A DNA stretch of 64,000 nt from Cucumis sativus. Lineage: Eukaryota; Streptophyta; Magnoliopsida; Cucurbitales; Cucurbitaceae. Below, piece by piece: positions 1 through 13,034 of the stretch. The stretch spans positions 744,001-808,000 of the forward strand of contig NC_026657.2 of the NCBI RefSeq assembly GCF_000004075.3, in the 5' to 3' direction. The notes beneath the pieces are model-generated. The model did not search any database. It was not told where the DNA came from and was given only the letters and a program-made list of their open reading frames with translations. Every line of letters begins with the position of its first letter. Position 1 is the stretch's first letter. Made by a program: the position numbers and the translations under genes.

Positions 1-710
1 AAACATCTATTAGATATGGGAAGATCATGCTATGCTTTTATTTAATAAAAGACTTTCTTTTACGGATATTGACGTTGGTTCGGGTGGGATTTTTATAATA
101 AAAAATCGTTCACGTGAATAACTCATCATATGTATTCAATAACATCAATCAAATACCCTAGAATGAAAGTTAAATTAAGTATAGTTAAATAAAAGAAAGC
201 TATAATAATTAAAGAATATTAATATCTATCTTTTTGTTGTGATCGAGAAAAAAATTTCTTCTAAAGAAAGTTGAACTACGTGAAAACTTTTGAAGTTAAG
301 AAATATATTAACACTTGAAATTTTCTCAAAATTAGACTGAATGGAGAGATAATCATTTTATAGCTTTATATAGTAAAACTCTTATTTAACACTATACGTG
401 ATTATATTAGTGCAATACATCGCGAAAACATATTGCCATGATACATACATAGATATATATATATTAACATAGCTAATAATGTAATAGAAAACCAAGCTAT
501 GATTGTAACTTTATCAAACTCAATAACTAGATTAACTTAAACACTAAAATATACATTATCGACCTTTTAATACTTAAATATTTGTAATGGCTAATTTATT
601 TATTTTTTTGAAATCTACGCTTATCTATCAAGTTCAATAGAACTTGAGAAATAAAAACGAATTACCATCATATAGCTAGAAAAGTAAAATATTTACTTAA
701 TGTGAAAGTG

Positions 711-770
711 AGCTAAGCTCAATGACAATTGACATAGTGTACGACCTTATAGGTAAGCTCGGTTCAATCA
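711..770 (+). repeat. Possible degenerate tRNA-derived SINE head
   Basis: A box-A-like stretch (AGCTAAGCTCAATGAC, about 711-726) is followed 35-40 bases later by a box-B-like GGTTCAATCA (761-770). This spacing fits a tRNA-type internal polymerase III promoter. The arms do not fold into a proper cloverleaf, so it is not a functional tRNA. It could also be chance similarity; a related phrase recurs near 4306-4330. Confidence 0.25.
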
Positions 771-789
771 TCTAGTACAATATGGTTAA

Positions 790-889
<100 letters not shown>

Positions 890-1689
890 AATTTTTTTGT
901 ATATTTATTAAAGGAAAAATAAAACTATTAAAGATTATATAATAATACATTTAAATGAAAAAAGCTTCAACTTTTTAACATGTAACAAAAGCCTCTCAAC
1001 TCTCCCCTTTGTAAGAAAGAGATCATATATTTTGTATAAATGTATGAATAAGAAAGAAAGGGTATCCAATGTTCATCTTTCGAATAATCTACAAAAGAAT
1101 ATTAGTTGATTAACTTATTAGAATGTGACAACACAAGTTTTGAGAAATATATATATAATTTAAAGTAATGAAAGTTCATTGACTAAAATGACATAATGCC
1201 ATTTTATGTGTATATATATTATTAGAAGTATAAATGAGTAGCATTTGAAAAGAATTTTTATGCTATAAAATAAAACAGATGGAGTGGTAGATAGGTAGAA
1301 GGGTAAGTAAAAGTGGAAACAAATGATTAATGAGGAATGAAGGGATGATGGATGATGCTTACACACTAAATAAAACATACTCATTTTGTTGTTCATTTGT
1401 TAGATAACATTTTAATCATTTATGTGGTCTCACCCAACTTTATATAATTAATCAATCTGGCCCCCTTTATTTTTGGGTTTGAAAAAGGGAGAGAGAGGGA
1501 AAAAAAGTGATTGGCAATATGAACATAAAGAGGGATAAAGGGGCTAGGGTTGGTCCATGCAAGAATATGATTGAGAAGTAGCATGAACTTGTTCTCTCTC
1601 TCTCGATAAATTCTTTGAGTAGGCTAACCACAATGTATATAGTTAACAATTTTACTTTGTTATGCATTGAGTACTATTATCGAAAGGGA

Positions 1690-1826
1690 AAGATATTTTA
1701 GAATAATCTACATCGAACGGTTATTATGATGCAACTCTCTCTCTCTACAAAGATTTTATATTATCATTAGAAAAAACTGAACGACGAAGATTTTAGAATA
1801 ATCTACATCCAACGATTATTACGATA
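1690..1826 (+). repeat. Diverged local direct repeat
   Basis: The phrase TTTTAGAATAATCTACATC followed by a variant of AACGRTTATTAYGAT occurs twice, at about 1694-1730 and 1790-1826, separated by a CT-run segment. The copies differ at several positions, so the duplication is not recent. No gene is involved. Confidence 0.6.
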
Positions 1827-4800
1827 TCTCCTTATTTATATATATATATATAAATATATACAACTTTTGAAAGGGTTGAGTGAAAAAAGAGCATAATGTT
1901 GTTCCCTCTATACATTACAAGGTTGATGATGCAAATGAGGGTCAACTCCACCTTTTTGCATTCAATTCTAAAACACACTTGGGAATATTTTACTTTTCCA
2001 TGTTATTAAGCTTTAAAAGCATTGCTCCATTTTGCCTAATTTCAACCAATCTATACTTTGTATTTTCAATGTGTTGTTTCACTCTTTTTTGGCTTACCTT
2101 TTCTCTCTTTTTGTTTTACCACCCCCAAATTACCTTATTATTCCAATTGATATATAAAGTTTCCATTTTAATTTTGTGTGAAGTATGCCTACCTTTTGCC
2201 CTTCTCAAATCTTGGCTTAGATTTTAAAAATGTTTTGAAGAAGGGAACAACAACATATAGATAGCTAGGCACAAATAATATCTAAGTTCACGTAATCTAT
2301 TTTTGAAATTTTAATTTGTATAATAAATTATGTAAAAACCTAAGTGAATGAATTCAAGACGACCCTATTCTTCTTTTATTTAAAAAAAAAGAAATGGATG
2401 GTTTTTGTTGGTACAATATCATACTACAAATTACGAAATTAGTAATAATATATTTGTTTCAATAATAGGTAGTGTTGATTGTAAAGACAATAATAATTGA
2501 TGACTTATCTAATATCTATTAAGCTATGTTGTTTGTATATATGCGCACACACATATACATGTACTAGGCCTAGCTCGCACGTGGCACACGAGTTTAATAT
2601 ATAAAAGAACTTAGAGAGAATAGGTATAATTGATTTAATATCTTACTAATTTTCTTTTAGCACTCAAATGTTGTAACTAGGGTTATATGAGTTATATCTC
2701 ACGACATTAATTAGTCGAACTATTTGCAAATTGACTCGAAAACTCGTCCGTATCATAAATTAAAAAATAATTTTGTTGCAACTATATAGATAACATCATA
2801 TTTGTCACAAGAATACCATCTTTTGCAAATAAGGAATTGGCCTATACATTTGGCACAAAAACCAATTGTGTTACGCTTTTATTGCATATATATCATGGGG
2901 AGCCCCTTGATTAAAGTGCTTATAAAATTTTGGTAAAATTCAAGTGTGTGTACATTAATTAGTGTGCTAGAGGATGTAACACCCCTAGCTATCAAAGGCT
3001 ATATAATAACATAAAAACAGTGCACAATTCTCTAACCTCACTTACAAAGACCCATTGGACCAAGTTAGCATTTTTAGTGAAACTAGCCAAAAGCATAAAA
3101 ACAACAATTTAGTATCAAACAACAAACTTCAAAATCACAAGAGCCATTACACACATAACACTTACAAGACTCAACACACTCTCGTTCTTAATTTTTCTTA
3201 AAGGGTGCTATATGAAAAAAATCTCCAAATATGATCTAATAATGTTGACACAGAATGAATAAATAAAGCAAGACATTATGAAATATTTTTGAAATTTCCT
3301 TCCCATACTTGTGGAAAATTAAAAAGAAAAAGGGGTATCTTAGAGTTGAAGAAATATTGTAAGTATAGAGTAGTAGAGGTAATAGAATAGGGGTAGCAAA
3401 GAAAAAATAATTGCAAAAGGAATCTAATGTCTTTAATGGAAGAAAAAGCTGACAATACAAAGACAAACAATGCTTGCTTGGGGCTTTGCTTCCACATTCA
3501 TTTTTTTGTATATATTCCATTCATAGCCAAACATAAGGTCCTCTAACTCACACCCTACACTCCATTCCTCCCCACCTCTTTTTATATCTAAGCTTCAATT
3601 GCAAAACCCATTCTCGAGAAGCTATCCTTATATACTTACTTCCAATTATAGTTTCATACTCTTCAAAGTTTTAATGCTAAATCCCAACTAATTAAAATTA
3701 GACTCTCCAACTTATTCCACACAAAAAGTTTGTAACGGTTGTATAAGTTTGAAGGTTGCATTTTTTATTATTTAAATTTTAACACGTTTGAACAAATTTT
3801 ACGGTTTAATTCTTATAATTGAAAGCTTGAATGTGTAACTGCAATTACCATCATACTTTTATAGTAGTTTTTGCAATTTGTCATGCATAAAAAATTGCCA
3901 AATTGTAAAGTACGACAGTAGTGTAGTTTGCAAGTAGCTTTAATTTTCAATTGTAAAAACTGAGCTCTGAAATTTATATCATTGTAAAATTGCAATATTG
4001 ATGGTGAAGATATGAGAGTTCAATTTTTATTATTTGTGAGTACCTTCTACGATTGTTATAAGTTTTGGGGTTAAACATACACGATGCTTGTAGATGTTTG
4101 ATGGTCCAATTTTTACGGTTGAAAACTTGAGGGTTTAATTACAATTACGTGAATTTTACAATTTGCCTAAAAAAAGATAATATATGACTTGGTATAATTG
4201 ATACAGTTAGTTTAAATTACAATTTGGCTTGTATTGTTTGGAGAAAGTTAGAATTTAGTGCTACCATTTAAAAAATTAAAACTTAGTTCTTGTGGTTGAA
4301 TAAAACACGAGCTTAGCTCAACTGACACCACACAAAAACTTAGTTCTAATTTTCTCCATTCACGTCGATGATCAATTAGGTTTAATATCTTACAAGTTTT
4401 GTCGACATAACCCAAATACTATATGATCGAATTTTGGAATTCGAAGAAATTTTAGTAAGATAAGTAAACACAAATAAGATTTTTCAAACATAACTTAATT
4501 TTTCTTCATTTAAGTTCAATAATTTTGGAAGTAGTGGAGATTGATGGAACCATCAACCTTTGAGATAGTAATTGATATTCGTACAATAGATTATATATAT
4601 ATATATATAAAGTAGATTTTCATTATTTGAATTTTGTCACTATATCATAAAGTTATTGGAGATGTTTTTGTTGGTATATTTAGGGATTAGTAGAGATGAA
4701 AAGGAGATTGAATAAAAATGTGGTCTCATTCCTTGATCTCTAGGGTTTTTCTTTTATTTTTATAGGAAGGACACACCATTTTTCAACACACACACCACAT

Positions 4801-5309
4801 CAATCCAAATCCATAACATACAAAACCAAGTGTTTGTGGCCCTTCTTCCCCCCCCACCCCCACACCTTTAATTTACAAAAAGCCCCTCTCAATAACACTA
4901 CTAATATTATTCTATTTCTCCCACACATTCTCTCTTTTGGACCATTTCTCTCTTTCTCATATATATATATATATATATATATTCACATTCTCTCTATATC
5001 AATACTCACTTTGTCCCTCCCACCAATTCAAATTTGTTTCTCTTTTCAACCTTCAACAAGTTATATCTAATTTGAACCACTCAATTTTTCTTTTCAACCT
5101 TAAAAGGTATATCTATAATATCTTGATTAATTAAACTATACTCGGATTCACTTAATTACCGACTTTGATATAGTTTAGTAGCTTAATGCTTCAACTTTGA
5201 ATTTCTTAGCCGATGATATATGTCTTAATCAATTGAACTATGCTTTAGTTAGTTCATAAGATTGAAATTTTGCAATTACTTATTTCTCACCCTACTTTAT
5301 TCTTCTCAG

Positions 5310-5800
5310 TAGGGGTGTTCGCGGTTCGGTTTGGTTCAGGTTGAAGCTAAAACCGCATCGAACCGCAAAATGAAAAAAGAAAAATTATTTGTAACTGAAC
5401 CGAACAGTTCATTTGTGTCAAATCGAATGGAAATTGAACCACATATGCATAAATAAAACCGAACCGCTTATACAAAGTTACAAACATTGAAATTTAAAAG
5501 TTCATCAAAACATAGAAGTTTCAAAATCCACCTAAGAAGATAAGTAAAAGTCCTACCGTCATACAAACTTCGTCAAGACAATTTGTCATTTACATTTTGA
5601 TTATGTCATTCTTCTTCTTCTCGTTCCTCTAATTGATTTTTGCCTCTATACCTACTTTGAAGTCTAAAAAAAATCTTATTATTAACATATTATTTATATA
5701 TCTATATATATTTAAAATTTTTAAATAAAGCAATTCGGTTCATTTAAGAATTGGTTTTTAACATCTTAAACCGAATCGAATCGAATTTAATGTGATTTTT
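5310..5800 (-). mobile_element. hAT-like MITE copy 1 (GGTTCGGTT type), right end unclear
   Basis: Starts with TAGGGGTGTTC at 5310 and is rich in GGTTCGGTT / AACCGAACC subterminal motifs. Its interior (for example the stretch around 5440-5700 with CATCAAAACATAGAAG and CATACAAACTTCGTCAAG) is the reverse complement of the element at 53132-53711, so the two are copies in opposite orientation. The far end near 5800 is rearranged compared with the other copy and I could not find its target-site duplication. There is no coding capacity, so it is non-autonomous. The hAT assignment rests on the TIR style and the 8-bp duplication of the other copy. Confidence 0.7.
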
Positions 5801-8280
5801 TGTTATATAATTAATACATGTAAGGGCTTTTTTTCTTTTAAAAAAAATATATAAAAAACATACTATTTACATTTAAAAGAAAAATCCATTAAGTGATAAA
5901 GTTTATTACACTTAAATTTTGTAATTTACAAGATGCAAGTATTTTTGTCGATTCTTTCTATATTTTACAATTTTCCTTTATATATCAATAAATGATGGTA
6001 AATTAAGAAGTCGTTGAATTTTTTTTAATTCTAACGATAATAGAAATCGATACGAAATAAAATTGTAATATTTAAATATTTGTTGAATTTGAATTTGGAT
6101 GTACACATTGAATCCAGAAAGGAAAATTATTAGGAAAACTTTTGTTTTTAATGAGAACAGAAAACTATCATTTCAAATTAAAAAGGAAAACTCATTTTTG
6201 TCCTTTATTTTTTAGTCAACATCATTAAATTCTCAATTAATTAAAACCTTTTTGTCTTTTATGGACAAAAATTAATCCCAAATGATATATTGAAAACTTT
6301 TATAAATTAGTTTTAATTCTGAATTTTGATTTTGCAACTATTAATAAGATTTTACCCTTTAATTAAATTCTTAAATGTCTATTCTTCCCCATTCAATTTC
6401 AAATCTTAATAACAAAAATAATTATTTTGATAAGTAATATAATGGTCCAATTGATTAATAAAACAAACAAATATAAATATCCACTTTAATACATATGATG
6501 TAGAAATTTAAAGCGTTAAGGTCCATCCATTATGACGCACAAGGTTTGACAAGCCCTAGTGTTGAAAGGGAGAGGTTGAAAATTTCAAGACTCTCACAGT
6601 CGAACTGGGAGCAACCCAACTCTCAAAAAGTGTAATAAAAACTCATCATGTGCTTGATAGACATCTGATCTCAACATTCTACCAGTAAATATAGATAGAA
6701 TTTTGTAAGAACGTCAAGGAAATATGTGGGACGACTCAAGGATGTAATTGAGGAGACTTCCATTTAGACTTATGTAATATTACCCATTTCAGCTCAACAA
6801 CTTACTATACTTATTACTAACTCAAACTTCGTCGAACTGTGGTGTTTAGTAGACTAAGTACCACATTTGTGTTCGTAATTCTATTTCGCAAATACATATG
6901 AAACCCTACAAATATCTATATTATAAAAAAAATAAAATCATTCAATATGGTTGAAATTTATCGATCTTTATAAAGTAATTAGATAAAACTAAGCCAAAGA
7001 ATAGGGGAAAAGAAGACACATTTAATATATATTATCTTTTACTTCATATCTAAATCACATTTGGATATAAATTATTTAAAATACACTTTCAATACTATTT
7101 TAATTTGGGTTGGAAAAACCTTCAATTTTTTTTTCGAATAACTCGTTAAAGCACAAGCAATTTATTACATTGAAAAATTGAAAAACTAGCAATAGACCAA
7201 CTTTGTAATTTAAGTTGAAAAACACATTTTGTTTCTAAACTTATGATTAACATAACAACAAAATTGTACTTTTTACTTGGTAAATTTATTAAATATCAAA
7301 TAGAAAATAGATAATTCTTCCCATACAAGAAAAAAAAATTAAAATGTCAGAAACCATTCATATTTCTTTTTAAAATAACAACTTATAATTTAAACCAAAA
7401 ATAAAATACTATGGGTGTGTGTGGTGTAAAATTTTGCATAGTAAAAAAAAAGATAATAAAAGCTTTTAATTTTTAAAGAATGGAATCAATGGGAATTACG
7501 ATGAGGGTAAATTTATTTACATTTAGATTAAAACGGCAGACGATGATTTTAATATTTGAAAAGTTAACGGAAGTTGAAATGTAAATAAATTAATTAAAAG
7601 GGTAAAAAAGAAAGAAGCAGAAGAAAATGGTTTCGTGTGAAATGAGAGAGAGGGCGGTAATTTTGAGGGGGAAGAAGTGCCGGTTATTTGGGTGACAAAA
7701 AAAGGGGGCGGTTCAGAGGAGTGTTCGAGTGTGGGCCGCCCTACCGGACCACCTCTGGTCCCCATACGCATCCTACTGCCACGCCATTCATGATCATCAT
7801 CATCATCATCCTTTTTCTATTCACTAATTGCATCTCTTTTTTATTTTATTTTATACAAACTATTTAATTAATAATAATAATATTGCCGTGAGATGAGAGC
7901 CGCGCGGAATTATGTCCTCTCTCTCTCTCACTTCCTTTCTCTTTTCCTTTAAACTCAAATTTTATAAAAAATGATGTTATATATTACGTCATCCACCTCT
8001 TCTTTTTGTCCTTTTCCTCCTCTCTCTCTCTCCCTTTCATTTATTTATTTATTATTATTACTATTATTATTCTTTTTCTTTTTCTTTTAAGTTTATAATT
8101 AAAATACTTAAATAAATAGTCATTTTCAAAAATAGTAAAATAAATTAAAGAATATTTTTAAAAATAACACAACAATGATTACTGGTAATAGAATTTGTTA
8201 TAGGTTAGTAAATATTTTATAAAATTTACTATTTTTAAAAAATTTCCTTAACTTAAAATATTTAGCAAAATTTTAGATTT
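5801..8280. other. Gene-free region with a GC-richer promoter-like island
   Basis: No coding exon is supported. Most is AT-rich unique sequence. At about 7600-8050 the composition changes: a purine-rich block, then a GC-rich patch containing GTGGGCCGCC (about 7731), a (CAT)n run at 7793-7810 and CT-rich stretches to 8040. This looks like a promoter or 5' leader, but no open frame of note follows on either strand. Confidence 0.5.
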
Positions 8281-8747
8281 TATCAATTGAGTTCTTGAAC
8301 TCTTAAAAGTGTTAAAATTGTCCCCAAAGCTTATACTAATTGTAAAAATTGAATCCATAAATGATAAAAATTAAATATCAAACTGTCTTAGGAGGATTTA
8401 TTTAAGAGAAGTTGTCGAAAATAGCATAGCAAAATAAATTAAAATATTCACAAGCTATAGTAAAATTTTGGATTCTATCAATAATAGAAACCGATAGATT
8501 TTGTCTATCAATGCTATTGATATAAGCATATAAGTGTCTATCAATTTATTGATATAATCTTGAAGTTTTGCTATATGTTGTAAATATTTTGTCAATTTTG
8601 CTATTTTTTTTTTACCATTCCAATTATATAAATCGTACTATGGAAGTTTGATATTTAATTTTTATCATTTATGAGTTCAATTTTTACAATTATTATAAGC
8701 TTTATAGATAATTTTAACAATTTTAAGAGTTAATAACTAAATTGTTA
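8281..8747. mobile_element. Foldback element with long inverted-repeat arms
   Basis: The left arm (8281-8395) is a good reverse complement of the right arm (8641-8747): TTAAATATCAAACT on the left against AGTTTGATATTTAA on the right, and AAGCTTATACTAATTG against CAATTATTATAAGCTT. The interior is also roughly palindromic, with TAGCAAAA and CTATCAATAATAG motifs mirrored around about 8515. The two halves could pair into a hairpin of more than 200 bp per strand. No open frame is present. It belongs with other CTATCAATGATAG-bearing elements in this window (54245, 58660, 58815). Confidence 0.75.
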
Positions 8748-8755
8748 TTATTGAA

Positions 8756-11453
8756 AGTTTAAGAAAGAAATTGTAGTTACCACTTTAATTTATTCTTTAA
8801 ATATGGAGATATGGGTATATGAGGGTATATTTTCATAATTATTCTTACTAATAGCTCGACAATTTGTAAAAGACAATTTGCAAATTTAAAAATTGATAAC
8901 TTTATAATAGTCATTTGATATCATTAATTTTACATATTCGCGATATGAAAAGAAAAAATATGCTATAAACTTCTTTTTAAAATGTGCAATTTTCTTTAAA
9001 GTTCTTTTTTTTTACTTCTCTTCTCCCCACATTTTCCACCTTTTATTATATATATATTAAAAAAGAAGAAGGATATAATGGAGATGGACTGCTGCTCTTT
9101 ATTTGAGCAAAGTGGGCTGAATTCATAGCATTTGGGCTGGGCCTTGAATCTTTGTAACTAAAAGTTGCCCTAAATTTACCACTTTGGCCCAATAGGATTT
9201 GTATAAATTTTGAAAATATTTATAGGCAATGTATTAAACATTTTTATTTAATATGAGAATTACTATAATAACACCTTCACATTCGTATGCATCAATTTTG
9301 TAAATATGTAAGGAGTTTGTAACAATTACTACTTGGTGGAATAAAAGTGTATAAATTCACCTTTCCAATAGTTTGAACGATTATTGTTTTAAATAACAAA
9401 GTTTTTGGTGTTTATTAATAATCGACAATAATGATTTATTGGTATTTATCAATTACTATCAGTTATATATCATCAATAAACACTAATAGATAATGACATT
9501 TTACTATATTTGTAAATATTTTGATTCATTTTCTTATATTAAAAAACAATCTACATAATTTTAGCAAAATCTTAATAATAATATCAAAATATAAAGGAAA
9601 ATTTAGCATGTAATTTTAGATAAATTATTCTAACAAAGAATGAAATCTATCAACAATATTCCATCATCTTACACCAATTTCGTTACAGATGGATAAACGT
9701 GACATAAAATTCTCTCACTGATACTTTTCGCTACTCACTTAAAGAGTGTTTATGGTAAGGAATAGGTTATTATGTTGAACAGTATGTGCCTAGGGTTTAG
9801 ATTTTTTTACTTTAGGTTATAATAATATGTACTGTTTATGATGTAGATTGTTTTAGTTTGAAAATGAAATAGTAAATGTTATAAAAAACAATAAAAATCT
9901 ATAGGAAATGAAGAGTTTTGAAACCGTGTTTACTGCAATTAGGTTATTATAGCCAGAGGTGATTATTGTTTGAGGATTAGAATGTGACCAAGATTATTGA
10001 AAAACCTGAAGAGGAAGATGGGGTATGATAATCAATAGAAACCGAAATGAAAAATGAGATCGTAAAGTATATAAACAGTTAAAAAAGAAATTATGTTAAA
10101 AATTGTAAAAAGAAACAAAAAGAAGTTTGATATATATCACAAGTTGAACACAAAACATTGAATATCTAAACATGAATTTTGAATTATGTTCGATCATTCG
10201 TTCTAATTGCGATCTCCCAACCGCCCAATAATGTGTCTAAACCTCAATCGATTCTAAATGCATGGCTGTGGATAAATGATCTATAGACATGGAGGGAGCC
10301 TTAGGTTAATTACTTCACTCATACATTTTTTCCTTTATATGGACAAAAAAGTACTTTGAAGCTCCACTACTTTTTTATTTTGATCAACATTGCATTTTAG
10401 ATTTCTAATTATATATATATATATATATACATATAGATATAGAGGTTAAATTACTTTCCTATTTTGTTAGTTGGTAGACGTGGGACACACGTAACAACAA
10501 CCATATATTAATGCATGCTTAGTTAGTACTTGGCATACAAGGCCAATATCATTAATTACCTAGTAAAACTATCAAATATTAGAAAACTTTTAATCAATAC
10601 AAAAAAAAAAAAATCATACTGATAAATTTATATCTACATGTCTGTTAATGATAAACTTATATTATATTCAATAATAGACTTATGTTGTATCTATCAGTGT
10701 GTGATAAACTTGTACCAGTTTCTACTAACGATAGACTCTATGCGAATTGTAAGGTAGAAAATTTTGTTGTGACCTATAAAGAGTTTGATTGGCTTCCTAT
10801 TTTAATATATTTCAATTTTGTATTTGAGTACAAGTTTTATAAATGTTGAAAATATTTATAAAATATAGCAAAATTTCAGATTCTATCTATGATATATATC
10901 GATATAGATATTTTGGTATAATGAACCAAAATATAACATAATGAATCAAAATATAGATATCGATGAGTATTTTGATTTAAAAATAGGCATTAATAAAAAT
11001 AATACATCCAACTTATTAAATATTTTAGTTATATTTTGTAAATAGTTTTAATCTTTTCCTATCCATAATAATTTATTTATTTGAAAATGTTGGTGTAAAT
11101 AAATAAAAATAATGGAGTAAAGCGTATACGTTAAAAAGAGAGTGTATGAAAAGAAAATTTTAAAATAATACATTATTATCTTCTAAGTATTTTTCATATA
11201 AAGGTAGATTTAATTACAAATATAGCAAACACCAAAACAGAAAAAACTAAGTTTCGTTTTACACTTTACAGGGTGGATTTGTTTCATTTCAATTTCTACA
11301 TTTATTCCCTTTTATTTTCCCCTACAAATAGATTACAATTTTTTCCTTATCAATAATAATAATAATAATAATAATAACAATAAAATTATATTTTATTCCC
11401 CAAACCAAAAAACTCATAACGTCTCCTAAAACTCTCTGCCTCTTCCCATTTCC
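8756..11453. other. Gene-free region upstream of the SDR gene
   Basis: No coding exon is supported. There are partial copies of the TAGCAAAA/CTATCA repeat family near 9410-9540 and 10845-11040, and a MITE-like stretch near 9735-9960 with mirrored TAGGTTATTATAG ends. A short (AAT)n run lies at about 11352-11377, in the probable promoter or 5' leader of the SDR gene. Confidence 0.5.
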
Positions 11454-13034
11454 ATGCTTGAAATGCTCAAGTACCTCGTCGGTTCCGCCGGAGCAAGCGG
11501 CTACGGCTCCAAATCCACCGCTGAAGAAGTCACTCAATCGTCTACTCATCTCAACTCCATCACTGCCATAGTCACAGGTTCTTTTATCTATGATCAACTC
11601 CGAATTTTGATTTTGATTTTCTGATTCTATAATCTTCGCTAACAAATTCTGGCGCAGGAGCGACGTCGGGAATTGGAGAGGAGACGGCGAGAGTCTTAGC
11701 TAAGGGCGGCGCAAGGATCGTCATTCCGGCTCGGAATCTAAAAGCAGCAGAAGAAGCGAAAGCGAGAATAGTATCGGAATTGGAATGTTTCGATCATTCA
11801 CGAATCACGGTGATGGTTCTCGATCTTAGCTCTCTGAATTCCGTCATGAACTTCGTCTCCGAATTCGAGTCATTAAATTTGCCTCTTAATCTCCTCATGT
11901 AATTCATCTAAAAACATTGCTAGTTTCACTCTGCGTTATTGAATTGAATGACAAACGACGTTAAATTTGATCGAAGAAATTAACTCAAACTCAGTTTCGG
12001 CGTTTCTAATTTCCAGAAACAACGCAGGCAGGTTCTGTTACGAACATGCGATTTCGGAAGACGGAATAGAAATGACCTTTGCTACTAATTATCTAGGCAA
12101 GAACATTACAAACAGAACAAATTTATTCTGATCATCTCCTTTAATCATGAGCTAGGCCGCTTTTCACCATAACTGATCGAATCGATCAAATCAATAATGC
12201 AGGTCATTTTCTCTTGACGAAACTTCTGTTGAACAAGATGATAGAAACGGCCGAATCGACGGGAATCCAAGGCCGAATAGTGAATGTGACGTCCAACATC
12301 CACAGCTGGTTTTCCGGCGACGTATTCGAATATCTCAGCCAGATAAGCCGGAACAACAACAAGTACAGGTACGATTAATTCTGCTTTCCTTATGCATTAA
12401 TGGCGCTCCGATCATAGTGATTCTGATAATCATTCAAAGCAGAGAGTACGATGCGACACGCGCATATGCGTTCTCCAAGCTCGCAAATCTCTTGCACACA
12501 GTACAACTAGCTCATAGACTCCAGGTTTTCTTCCATAGATCACAATCATTGCGATTTTCATGAAACGATTTCACATCCGGGTTGAATGCTGACATAATCG
12601 AACACAGGAAATGAAGGCAAATGTTACGGTAAACTGTGTTCATCCGGGAGTTGTGAGAACAAATTTGAACAGAGATCGTGAAGGCTTCATAAAAGGTATA
12701 TTACCGACCATCAAATTAAACCTTCTTCTACATGGAAATTAAATCAAACAATCTAAATCGCATATAAGAATGATTAATTTTGAATGAGAATACAGATTTG
12801 ATTTTCTTTATGGCGTCCAAATCAAAGTTGTTGAAGACAATTCCTCAAAGTGCAGCTACAAGCTGTTACGTAGCCACGCATCGGAAAGTGGAAAATGTGA
12901 ATGGAAAATATTTTGCGGATTGCAATGAACAAGGAAGCTGTGAATCCAATACCAAATCAGCGCACTTAGCTGAACGTCTATGGTCTACTTCTGAAATCAT
13001 CGTCTCCAATTTAACGGGTAAGCCTCAACCCTAA
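11454..13034 (+). CDS. Short-chain dehydrogenase/reductase, TIC32-like
   Basis: A classical-type NAD(P)-dependent oxidoreductase of the plant TIC32/retinol-dehydrogenase-like SDR branch. Exons: 11454-11577, 11658-11898, 12017-12096, 12203-12368, 12443-12524, 12608-12695, 12796-13034; 339 aa. Visible signatures are the cofactor-binding TGATSGIG at residues 41-48, VLDLSSL after it, NNAG at 123-126, the catalytic Ser about 179 (in VNVTSN) and YAFSK at 212-216 (Tyr212/Lys216). HPGVV follows, as usual for the family. Length is typical (310-340 aa). Intron 3 starts with GC (AG|GCAAG) and is needed to join NYLG to HFLLTK. The first Met is chosen because MLEMLKYL plus a STAEEVT stretch is the usual N-terminus; Met4 is an alternative. 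The substrate is unknown. The TIC32 label reflects family similarity only; plastid location is not shown. Confidence 0.93.

Noticed and set aside
1880-2227. 115-codon frame rich in Phe and Leu
   Set aside because: AT-rich composition without domain, splice context or conserved motif; length expected by chance in this much intergenic DNA.
2971-3000. TGTAACACCCC, a phrase typical of some plant LTR starts
   Set aside because: No CA-ending partner, primer site or target-site duplication was found.
7886-7910. Core GAGCCGCGC resembling miR171
   Set aside because: Only a 9-base core fits; the rest differs and no matching star strand was seen nearby.
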